The notes beneath the pieces were generated by a model. That model did no database searches. It saw nothing but the letters and a program-made list of their open reading frames with translations, and was not told the DNA's origin. Below are positions 12,729-19,864 of a DNA stretch of 19,864 nt, one piece after another. The DNA is from an uncultured Bacteroidales bacterium (GTDB lineage Bacteria; Bacteroidota; Bacteroidia; Bacteroidales; Paludibacteraceae): positions 1 to 19,864 of the forward strand of contig CAKUYO010000036.1 of NCBI GenBank assembly GCA_934716995.1. Reading direction: 5' to 3'. The number at the start of each line of letters is the position of its first letter. Within the stretch, counting starts at the first letter, position 1. The position numbers were made by a program, and so were the translations under genes.

Positions 12729-14063
12729 TTAGGCGAAGAGTTTGCCGAAGTCCTCTTGGGAGATGGATTTCTCTTCGAGTTTGACTACGCCTTTGAGGGT
12801 ATCAAAGATCTTGTTCTCGGCTACACGCTCGATGATACCGCGGAGTTGGTTCTCCTGCTTGAGCATCTCCTGTGCGTAGTTCGTGAGGTACTGGTCATCG
12901 ATGTGCATCAAGCCGTACTGCATAAACTGCATGCGTGCCACCTCTTTGGCATACGCCTCAACTTCCTCTTTCTGCACGTCGATCTTGAACTCTTTCATCA
13001 GTTGGTCCTTAGCCAGGTGCCATTTGAGTTCCTCGAGCATTTTCGGGAAGTCTTTGTCGAGTTCCTCCTCGGTCATCTTCTCGTTGGTAGCGAGTACCCA
13101 GCGTTTGAGGAACGCCTCGGGGAATGCCACATTCTCCATCTTCTTCATAATGGCAGCCTTGGCGTCCAAACCGAATTTGTACTTGCTGTCCTCTGCCATA
13201 TTCTGCTCAATCTCCGCCTTGATGTGCGCACGGAAATCCGCCTCGTCTTTGATATTGTTCTCGCCATAGACCTTGGCAAACAACTCACCGTCGATAGCGG
13301 CAGGAGCGTGGTGCGAAACAGTATGAATCTCGAAAGTGAAGTCAGAGTTCAGATCCTTGACATCCTCTTTCTTCAGACCCAGCATCGAAGCCACTTCGGT
13401 CTCGTTGCCATACGCTTTCATGGGGTTGAAAGTGACGACATCCCCTTTCTTTGCGCCTTCGAAGAGTTTAGCCTGCTCTTTGTCCTGCATATATTCGGGG
13501 CTGAGCATAGCGTTCTCTTTGACGATACCGCCCTCTTTCTGCTCGGTCATCAAGCCTTTGAGCACGTCGCCCGGAACATAGTTCCCGGTCTCGGTATATT
13601 CGCCGAAACGGTCAGCATAGGCAGCCACCTGCTTGTCAACCATCTCGTCGGTAACCTCGATGTTGTATTGCGTCAGTTTGTTGTGCCCGTTGAGTTTGGC
13701 ATCAAACTCGGGAGCGACAGCGATGTCGAATGCAAAAGTGAACGTATCCTGGTTCTCCAGATCCATCTCGGGAGTCTGCTCGTTGTTGGGCAGCGGGTCG
13801 CCGAGAACCTGCAGTTTGTTGTCCTCGATGTACTTGCTCAGTTGTTCGCCGACCACCTTGTTCAGTACGTCAGCCAGCACACCTTTGCCATACATTTTCT
13901 TCACTAAGCCTGCGGGCACCATACCGGGACGGAAACCCGGGATATTCGCCTTTTGGCGGATTTGTTTCAGTTCTTTCTGGACAGCCTCTTGATAGTCAGC
14001 CGGCTCAACGGTGAGCGTAAGAACCATCTGCATGTCCTTGATTTCTGTTTGATTGAATTGCAT
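12729..14063 (-). CDS. tig: Trigger factor
   Basis: Ribosome-associated chaperone that meets nascent chains at the exit tunnel. The 444-residue length is normal. The N-terminal ribosome-binding domain has IPGFRPGMVPAGLVKKMYGKGV, which includes the GFRxGxxP signature at about residues 41-49. The middle (about 150-245) corresponds to the FKBP-like region; it is poorly conserved relative to E. coli and may lack prolyl isomerase activity. The C-terminal helical domain (about 250-440) includes LKRWVLATNEKMTEEEL. No TAnnTTTG box is visible in the 127-base gap upstream, which instead holds an 11-base tandem array, so the promoter is unresolved. The gene ends at a strong hairpin. The adjacent typA also acts at the ribosome. 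Confidence 0.94.
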   Translation of the reverse strand: MQFNQTEIKDMQMVLTLTVEPADYQEAVQKELKQIRQKANIPGFRPGMVPAGLVKKMYGKGVLADVLNKVVGEQLSKYIEDNKLQVLGDPLPNNEQTPEMDLENQDTFTFAFDIAVAPEFDAKLNGHNKLTQYNIEVTDEMVDKQVAAYADRFGEYTETGNYVPGDVLKGLMTEQKEGGIVKENAMLSPEYMQDKEQAKLFEGAKKGDVVTFNPMKAYGNETEVASMLGLKKEDVKDLNSDFTFEIHTVSHHAPAAIDGELFAKVYGENNIKDEADFRAHIKAEIEQNMAEDSKYKFGLDAKAAIMKKMENVAFPEAFLKRWVLATNEKMTEEELDKDFPKMLEELKWHLAKDQLMKEFKIDVQKEEVEAYAKEVARMQFMQYGLMHIDDQYLTNYAQEMLKQENQLRGIIERVAENKIFDTLKGVVKLEEKSISQEDFGKLFA

Positions 14064-14105
14064 ATCTCTTTATTTTAGTTTATTCTGTTAATATGTTTTT
14101 ACAGT

Positions 14106-14149
14106 CTATCAATCGCCTATCCTATGCGCATCCTATGCGTATCCTATGC
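14106..14149. repeat. 11-base tandem array, four units, between typA and tig
   Basis: Units of exactly 11 bases start at 14106, 14117, 14128 and 14139. The last three share ATCCTATGC at the same place (for example GTATCCTATGC); the first is diverged but begins CTATC. The rest of the 14064-14190 gap is AT-rich, with two copies of TATTAAC near 14178 and 14188, and I see no clear promoter or terminator in it. Confidence 0.8.
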
Positions 14150-14190
14150 TGTTTTGTGCACTTTTAGCAGAAGACAGATATTAACTTTTA

Positions 14191-15987
14191 TTAACGATTG
14201 GCACGTTTGCGCTCGAGTTCGTCGAGAATGATTTTGCGCAAGCGCATGTGGTGAGGCGTAACCTCTACATATTCATCGCCTTTGATGTACTCCAGCGCTT
14301 CCTCGAGACTGAACTTGATAGCGGGTGGGAGGACTGCCTTGTCATCGGCAGACTTGGAACGCATATTGGTGAGGTTCTTGGATTTTACCACGTTGATGAC
14401 GATGTCGCCCTCTTTGGAGTTCTCGCCGACCACCTGACCGGCATAGACTTCCTCCTGCGGGTCGATAAAGAAGCGTCCGCGGTCCTGCAGTTTGTCAAGC
14501 GCATACGCCGATGCGGTGCCGCCCTCCATAGCGATAAGCGAGCCGTTTGTGCGGGTAGGCATTTCACCCTTATACGGCTGATATTCCAAGAAACGGTGTG
14601 CCATAATCGCCTCGCCCGCGCTCACGTTCATTACATACGTGCGCATACCCATAATACCGCGCGAGGGGATGGTAAACTCGAGGTGGATACGGTCGTTGAC
14701 GAGTTCCATCTTGGTCATCTCGCCCTTGTGAACCGTGACAAACTCGATGATTTTGCCCGAGCACTCCTCCGGTGTGTTCACGGTCAGTGCTTCGACCGGT
14801 TCGCACTTGACACCGTCTATCTCCTTGATAATCACCTGCGGCTGACCGACTTGCAGTTCATAGCCCTCGCGGCGCATAGTCTCGATAAGCACAGAGAGGT
14901 GCAGCACGCCGCGTCCGAAGACACGCCACGAGTTCTCCGTGGTGCCGCGCTCCACACGCAGGGCAAGGTTCTTCTCCAGTTCCTTGTTCAGACGCTCCTG
15001 TATATGGCGGCTGGTAACGAGTTTGCCGTCCTTGCCGAAGAAAGGCGAGTCGTTGATAGTGAACATCATTGACATGGTCGGCTCGTCGATAGCAATCGGT
15101 TTGAGCGGTTCGGGGTTCTCGTAGTCGCAGATGGTGTCGCCGATCTCGAAACCCTCGATACCGATCAGCGCACAGATGTCGCCGCTCTTGACCTCGTCGG
15201 TTTTCACGTGCCCCATACCTTGGAAAGTATGGAGTTCCTTGATTTTGGTCTTGACCATCTTGCCGTCTTTCTTGGCAAGCGTAACGTTCATACCGTCGCG
15301 CAACGTACCGCGGTGTACGCGCCCGATAGCGATACGACCGACGTAGGCGTTGTAGTCGAGACTGGTAATGAGCATCTGCGGTGTGCCCTCCAATTCTTCG
15401 GGAGCGGGGATATACTCGATGATAGCGTCCATAAGGGCGGTCAGGTCGGTGGTCGGCTTGCGCCAGTCGGTGGACATCCAGCCGTTCTTTGCCGAACCGT
15501 AGATAGTCTGGAAATCCAACTGGTCGTCGGTAGCGTTGAGGTTCAGCATCAGGTCGAACACCTCCTCCTGCACCTCGTCGGGACGGCAGTTGAGTTTGTC
15601 CACTTTGTTGATGACCACGATGGGTTTGAGGTTGAGTTCCAGTGCTTTTTGCAGTACGAAACGTGTCTGCGGCATCGGTCCCTCGAAGGCATCCACCAGC
15701 AGCAGAACGCCGTCCGCCATATTGAGCACACGCTCCACCTCGCCGCCGAAATCGGCGTGCCCCGGAGTATCTATCACATTGATCTTGTAGCCCTTATATT
15801 CGATAGCGACGTTTTTGGCAAGGATAGTGATACCTCGCTCGCGCTCCAAGTCGTTGTTATCCAATATCAACTCGCCTTTCTGCTCGTTGTCGCGGAACAG
15901 GTGGGCAGTGTACAACATCTTGTCGACCAAAGTGGTTTTGCCGTGGTCAACGTGGGCGATAATCGCTATGTTTCTAATTTTCTGCAT
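14191..15987 (-). CDS. typA: Ribosome-associated GTPase TypA/BipA
   Basis: Translational GTPase of the elongation factor G-like family that binds the ribosome and helps growth under stress or cold. The 598-residue product is the normal family length. Motifs: P-loop AHVDHGKT (11-18), switch I region ERERGITI (48-55), DTPGH (73-77) and NKVD (127-130). Domain II and the domains III-V follow, including LRVERGTTENSWRVFGRGVL and the TypA-specific C-terminal part with SRGIMGMRTYVMNVSAGEA. The frame extends 11 codons upstream to 16020, but MQKIRNIAIIAHVDHG is the usual start, so 15987 is used. A well-formed promoter at 16035-16066 gives a leader of about 40 bases. Confidence 0.96.
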   Translation of the reverse strand: MQKIRNIAIIAHVDHGKTTLVDKMLYTAHLFRDNEQKGELILDNNDLERERGITILAKNVAIEYKGYKINVIDTPGHADFGGEVERVLNMADGVLLLVDAFEGPMPQTRFVLQKALELNLKPIVVINKVDKLNCRPDEVQEEVFDLMLNLNATDDQLDFQTIYGSAKNGWMSTDWRKPTTDLTALMDAIIEYIPAPEELEGTPQMLITSLDYNAYVGRIAIGRVHRGTLRDGMNVTLAKKDGKMVKTKIKELHTFQGMGHVKTDEVKSGDICALIGIEGFEIGDTICDYENPEPLKPIAIDEPTMSMMFTINDSPFFGKDGKLVTSRHIQERLNKELEKNLALRVERGTTENSWRVFGRGVLHLSVLIETMRREGYELQVGQPQVIIKEIDGVKCEPVEALTVNTPEECSGKIIEFVTVHKGEMTKMELVNDRIHLEFTIPSRGIMGMRTYVMNVSAGEAIMAHRFLEYQPYKGEMPTRTNGSLIAMEGGTASAYALDKLQDRGRFFIDPQEEVYAGQVVGENSKEGDIVINVVKSKNLTNMRSKSADDKAVLPPAIKFSLEEALEYIKGDEYVEVTPHHMRLRKIILDELERKRANR

Positions 15988-16034
15988 ATTCGTGCAATAA
16001 TCTTTTTTATACCCTCTCAAACTTAAAAAGCCTG

Positions 16035-16066
16035 CAAAGTTACGACAATTTTCTTATATACACAAA
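16035..16066 (-). promoter_or_regulatory. Bacteroidota-type promoter of typA
   Basis: On the minus strand: TTTG (complement of 16063-16066), 20 bases, TAACTTTG (complement of 16035-16042). It shares the spacer ATATAAGAAAA, the bases TCG before the -7 box and GGCT after it with the ddl promoter. Confidence 0.85.
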
Positions 16067-16122
16067 TTTTGCGCGATTTTGGCATCGACGTAGCACCCTT
16101 GCCCGCCTTTGAACAATCCCTG

Positions 16123-17226
16123 TCAACGGAAAGGACTGCCCATATCGCGCTCGTTCCAGTGGGAACCGCAGATGATACATTTCTCTTTGGCACTGACACC
16201 ATAGAGAACGGTCAGTTTGAGTCCCGCAAAGAAATTATGCACCGTGTGTCCCTGCGTTTCCGATGTGGTGAAGACGTGCGAGAAGCGATAGGTAGGAAAA
16301 TCCCATTTGCTTTCATCGGGGGCAAAGGCAAAAGGCTGCCGGCTATTTGGGGCAATGGAAAGCAACCCGCATTCCGCAAAACCGCCTATACGGATACGAA
16401 AATCCTGCGAACTGCGGTTCCGGTATCCTCTTGCGGCAGAGAATACGCCCCACTCATATCCGATCTCGGCGTGTGCCAGCAGGTCAAAACGCAAACGCAT
16501 CTCCTTGCCTGTACGTTCAACGGGTACATCTTTGCGCAAACCATGATTGTCCATTTCCTCAAATATACCGAGGTAACGGTCATATACACCGGTGGTGGTA
16601 CCCGTAAGATTAACACGCGATGTCCCTTGTAGCAGATAGTCCATATCCACTCCCAACAGGTAGTATCCCATACCGTAAGAACCGACAATCTGCTGCCCGA
16701 ACAAGACCGGTACCCGCAACGAGAGATTGCGTGCGTAGTCGGTCCGCCCGTAGAAATCATATCGCAGGTCGTAGCGGAAAGTGTCGCGTACTCCTGTCCA
16801 CGAGTCCGCTACATTGTGCTTGACAAACGAAGTATCCAACACGTTGGTCCATACTTCCTGCATACGCACGCCCAATCCGATTTGGCAAATGAAATTGTTG
16901 CGCTGGTATTCGTACACCAAACCGCCGCCTGCGCCATAGCCTCCGGGTGAGAACGATGCCACAGGCACAGAGTTGATGAAACTTGAGTATGCTCCGTCGG
17001 CGTACACTCCGATAAGGTGGTGCTCACCGGTGTATTGCCCGGTACGCAAACCGTTCCTGCCGACAATGCGTTTTGGGTCTTTTTTTGAATAGTTGCTTCC
17101 GCCTCCGCCCAGCAGGTTGGCTTCCGAACCGTCAGCGGAGACACGCGTCTGCGCCTGCATTGGGGAAACCGCTGACAGGCATAGTGCTGCGAATAGAATA
17201 TGTAGAAAAAAGATATGTTTATTCAT
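16123..17226 (-). CDS. Outer-membrane beta-barrel protein, family unknown
   Basis: A 367-residue protein with a signal peptide (MNKHIFFLHILFAALCLSAV, likely cut near MQAQ) and a mature part rich in alternating aromatic and glycine strands (GGYGAGGGLVYEYQ, GYYLLGVDMDYLLQG, FFAGLKLTVLYG). This suggests an outer-membrane barrel. I do not recognise a named family; it lacks the features I associate with PorP/SprF. After the apparent last strand there is a tail of about 22 residues, SAKEKCIICGSHWNERDMGS and on, with a CxxC pair. Most barrels end on an aromatic residue at the last strand, so the tail is unusual. The ATG at 17226 is preferred over an upstream in-frame TTG at 17235. It overlaps the end of the secreted repeat protein gene by 8 bases, so the two are almost certainly co-translated. 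Confidence 0.75.
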   Translation of the reverse strand: MNKHIFFLHILFAALCLSAVSPMQAQTRVSADGSEANLLGGGGSNYSKKDPKRIVGRNGLRTGQYTGEHHLIGVYADGAYSSFINSVPVASFSPGGYGAGGGLVYEYQRNNFICQIGLGVRMQEVWTNVLDTSFVKHNVADSWTGVRDTFRYDLRYDFYGRTDYARNLSLRVPVLFGQQIVGSYGMGYYLLGVDMDYLLQGTSRVNLTGTTTGVYDRYLGIFEEMDNHGLRKDVPVERTGKEMRLRFDLLAHAEIGYEWGVFSAARGYRNRSSQDFRIRIGGFAECGLLSIAPNSRQPFAFAPDESKWDFPTYRFSHVFTTSETQGHTVHNFFAGLKLTVLYGVSAKEKCIICGSHWNERDMGSPFR

Positions 17227-19864
17227 CACCGACAATCACTTTTATGGTTCGTTTGGGTTCTTCGGGTGTCTGCTCCGAAACCAGTTGGAATACATACACA
17301 CCGTTTACGGCGGGCAACATCACTTCTGTTACTTCGGGTGTGAAAGTGCCCTCTTCCAGCAGCCTGCCCGTCGATGAATGGACGGTATAGGTGCCTTCGT
17401 GGCGCGACAGGATGCTTACCAACGGGTGCCCTTTTACCACGTAGGTCGGTACCACCGACAGGTAGCCCATCGAGGGGGCAATGGTATCTACCGGGTCTGC
17501 AAAAACAATGATCGGACAAGTCTGATACGATTCGGTTTCGCCGGTACGTGTGAGGCGCACATGGTAGGACGCATCTACGTCCAACTTACGCGGAATATAC
17601 AGATATTCGTGGGTCTCCCCGACGAGCATCGTATCGCCTTTGTACCACTGGTACCGGTCAAACGTATAGCCGCCGTTGTACTTTGGCGAGAGGATGGCTA
17701 TCACATCGCGGAACCGCTGCTCGGTGAGCCACGACGGATAACTGAGTACAATATCCGTATCGCAGGCGCAATACGACAAATCACGGCACAGACCATTGTC
17801 CAGCACCAATCGGACAGGGTAGTGGTCAGGACGCGGGTAGCGTGTGCGGTCGCCGGTGGCGGGCATAGGTACGCTGAGAACCAACTGCTGACCTTGTATT
17901 TGCGCGATGTCTATCGGCATATCTTCGATGTCTTCAAAACCCTGTGCGTGTCCGAAATCATCATAGTAGAGCGAGTAGGCAACAGGTGTCTCTCCTGTAT
18001 AGGAAACGGACAGTTCGTAGGCTTGGTCGTCAGCGCAGAGCGAGTCCGCCCACGCCGTGGGAACGGTAGGCGGTACCTTGGTGAGGCGGAGATACGTATA
18101 GTGGTCGCAGCCGAAGAGATTGGTGGTCGTGTCTTTGTATAATCCCGCTTCGGTAATCGGTTTGTCGTGCAGATAAAATGTGTCTGCCGTGCAAATGGTG
18201 TCTGTGATAAACTGCGCCGTTGTGTCCAATACGGTCAGATACAGATGATATACCGAATCGCACAGATGGACGGTGGTCAGACTGTCATAGTAGAATCCTG
18301 TTTGGTTGAGCGTCTGTCCGCGGAACATATATATGTCGTTGGCGCAGATCGTGTCGCGCGTCTCGGTCAGATACGACGGATATACCGTAAGGTGCATTTC
18401 GTAGATACTGTCGCAGCCGAGGTGCGTCTGCAGCGAGTCGAAATAGGTGTATTCGCCTGCAGGCAACGACATATAATGCCGGTTGCGCCATTGCCATTCC
18501 ACATTGCCGCAAATGGTGTCATACTCCACATTGCGGTATGCCGGCAGGATATGTGCGTGTAGTACAAAAATACTGTCGCACCCCGCTATAGTAGTCAGAC
18601 TATCCACAATGGTGGTGTCCCGTGCGGGCATACTTTGCTGCATACCGTATTCGGTTCGTATCCCCGTCCAATAGTGGCTCGATTGTGTGCTGAAGTAATC
18701 CTCATTGGAGCAGAATGTGGTTTCCTCCTCGGAATAGTATGTCTTGTTGATGGTCAGGAAATAGCGGTAGATGATGCTGTCGCACCCGTCTGCACCCTTG
18801 AATATCACATCGGTATAGGTATCAGGAATGGTCATTCCCGGTTTCCATACCAGGGTGTTGATTTCGCTATGGCTGCCGTTGGTGTACCACAGGGTATCGG
18901 TGTGGATATAGGTCTCGTTGTCGCAGATATTCCTGTAGAGCGGAACAATCACGGCGGGTTTTACATATAACTCAAGGATATACGTTGAGTCGCAACCCCA
19001 TTTGTGTGTAGGTTGGTTGTCAAAGTATATTCCTGTGGAATTGTAGTGCTTGCCTCTCCATTCGAAATATGAACCATAGCAGATCTCGGCATTGGTGCGG
19101 AACTCGTAGGTAGGATGAACGGTCAGGTGCAAATAGACCGTAGAGTCGCACCCGTCCGCAGTGGTCAGCGGATAGGTACGCGTGATGAAAGTGGTATCTT
19201 TTGCCCTCGTCGGCAGATAGCGGGTGATGGGCTCAATCGTGATGGTGTCTTTGTATGTATGTCCGTGCGTGTCGCTCGGACGGAATATATATGCCCCGCT
19301 GTTGTCGCATATATCTACATTTACAATCGTATCATAGGTCGGTTTGACGTAGAGGGTCAAGTAATATGTGCTGTCGCACCCGTCCTGCGTGTAGTAGTGT
19401 GCGGTATCATAGTAGGTGCCGGCAGGCAGCACAATATCACCTGCTTCTGTTGTATAATGAATAGCATCCGTGTGTTCATCGGGTTCCGTAGTCGGAGAGA
19501 CCACCACCTCCGAACGGAGATGTCCGCCGCTGTACCATTTGCCTTGCCATGATATACGCTCATTCTCACAAATCGTATATACGGAATCAAACCGATAAAT
19601 CGGATTGACCCGTAGATGAATGCCATAAATACTATCGCAGCCTTCGCCTGTTTGGTACGGGTCGGTAACGTAATAATCTCCCGCTTGGGCAATAGAGATG
19701 GTGCCGTGGGAATATCCTTTCGCATCCATCCACTCCCAATCGGGATTTACCGTATCCTGGCAAACGGTTGTTGTCTGTACAAAATTATACGACGGGTTGA
19801 CCGTCAGCGTGAGTGTAACGACCGAGTCGCACCCGAGATGTGTCTGCAGGTGTACGGTGTCCCG
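17219..19864 (-). CDS. Large cysteine-repeat surface protein with type IX secretion-like C-terminus (5' end outside window)
   Basis: The frame is open to the window edge, so the start is missing; 881 residues are visible. About ten repeats each end in a GCDS-type box (GCDSIY, GCDSTY, once LCDS, once GCDH) followed by strands ending in a V-x-P-[ST]-Y-like turn. Most also carry one Cys just after, as in TICENE or DICDNS. Paired cysteines suggest one disulfide per repeat in an extracellular rod. The GCDS boxes lie near 19830, 19635, 19375, 19147, 18990, 18782, 18573, 18412, 18256 and 18103. After the repeats come an Ig-like region (YQWYKGDTMLVGETHEYLYI) and a final ~75 residues, including VHSSTGRLLEEGTF and LPAVNGVYVFQLV, that resemble a type A type IX sorting domain. 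Secretion to the surface is inferred; the role could be adhesion. Confidence 0.82.
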   Translation of the reverse strand, partial: RDTVHLQTHLGCDSVVTLTLTVNPSYNFVQTTTVCQDTVNPDWEWMDAKGYSHGTISIAQAGDYYVTDPYQTGEGCDSIYGIHLRVNPIYRFDSVYTICENERISWQGKWYSGGHLRSEVVVSPTTEPDEHTDAIHYTTEAGDIVLPAGTYYDTAHYYTQDGCDSTYYLTLYVKPTYDTIVNVDICDNSGAYIFRPSDTHGHTYKDTITIEPITRYLPTRAKDTTFITRTYPLTTADGCDSTVYLHLTVHPTYEFRTNAEICYGSYFEWRGKHYNSTGIYFDNQPTHKWGCDSTYILELYVKPAVIVPLYRNICDNETYIHTDTLWYTNGSHSEINTLVWKPGMTIPDTYTDVIFKGADGCDSIIYRYFLTINKTYYSEEETTFCSNEDYFSTQSSHYWTGIRTEYGMQQSMPARDTTIVDSLTTIAGCDSIFVLHAHILPAYRNVEYDTICGNVEWQWRNRHYMSLPAGEYTYFDSLQTHLGCDSIYEMHLTVYPSYLTETRDTICANDIYMFRGQTLNQTGFYYDSLTTVHLCDSVYHLYLTVLDTTAQFITDTICTADTFYLHDKPITEAGLYKDTTTNLFGCDHYTYLRLTKVPPTVPTAWADSLCADDQAYELSVSYTGETPVAYSLYYDDFGHAQGFEDIEDMPIDIAQIQGQQLVLSVPMPATGDRTRYPRPDHYPVRLVLDNGLCRDLSYCACDTDIVLSYPSWLTEQRFRDVIAILSPKYNGGYTFDRYQWYKGDTMLVGETHEYLYIPRKLDVDASYHVRLTRTGETESYQTCPIIVFADPVDTIAPSMGYLSVVPTYVVKGHPLVSILSRHEGTYTVHSSTGRLLEEGTFTPEVTEVMLPAVNGVYVFQLVSEQTPEEPKRTIKVIVGDE

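Noticed and set aside
6387..13907. Near full-length antisense open frames opposite pgk, the DUF6242 gene, the polyprenyl synthetase, ddl and tig
   Set aside because: They occur opposite almost every gene in the same relative frame, lack promoters and resemble no known protein. Codon composition explains them better than overlapping genes.
17219..17226. Frameshift joining the repeat protein and the barrel into one gene
   Set aside because: The first ends in a complete sorting-type domain and the second begins with a clear signal peptide, so the 8-base overlap is normal operon spacing.

Overview
The window looks like a chromosomal segment of a Bacteroidota species, most likely of the order Bacteroidales. 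The gene families fit (a DUF3127-type protein, a DUF6242-type lipoprotein, a type IX secretion C-terminal domain). So do the promoters: wherever one is visible it is the Bacteroidota form, TTG or TTTG, 20 bases, then TAnnTTTG, and most genes lack a Shine-Dalgarno sequence. Base composition is moderately GC-rich and fairly even. I see no tRNA, rRNA, CRISPR array, integrase, transposase, restriction system or phage gene. The window is essentially core genome, and I do not find a clear new multi-gene defence or metabolic system.

Layout. 1-259: non-coding segment with small repeats and the rpe promoter. 260-4521 (+): rpe, then a tightly coupled set of comEC (without the usual C-terminal nuclease-like domain), xseA and a membrane-anchored helix-hairpin-helix protein, joined by ATGA overlaps. 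4469-5629 (-): a membrane-anchored metallophosphoesterase that overlaps the previous gene tail-to-tail. 5630-5890: intergenic region with two short tandem arrays, a small palindrome and an intrinsic terminator. 5891-9056 (-): a DUF3127 OB-fold protein with an SSB-like tip, pgk, and a DUF6242-like lipoprotein. 9057-9175: a symmetric divergent promoter. 9176-9781 (+): 5-formyltetrahydrofolate cyclo-ligase. 9753-12551 (-): a conserved hypothetical protein, a polyprenyl synthetase and ddl. 12729-14063 (-): tig, with a strong terminator. 14191-15987 (-): typA. 16123-19864 (-): a beta-barrel outer-membrane protein downstream of a large cysteine-repeat protein that ends in a type IX secretion-like domain and runs off the right edge of the window.

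How the genes fit together. The (+) block links pentose phosphate metabolism with DNA import and processing: a ComEC channel, a ComEA-like HhH protein and the exonuclease VII large subunit. The (-) blocks carry glycolysis (pgk), envelope building (ddl, polyprenyl synthetase), protein folding and ribosome function (tig, typA) and a surface module (secreted repeat protein plus barrel).

The most interesting signals are not genes. Two kinds of short-period tandem array occur in the gaps between genes. Four loci have a 7-base period and three have an 11-base period. The period is kept from locus to locus while the unit sequence changes. Promoters also recur as near-copies: ddl and typA share a 37-base cassette, and rpe and the 9.1-kb divergent promoter share a dyad placed identically relative to the -7 box.
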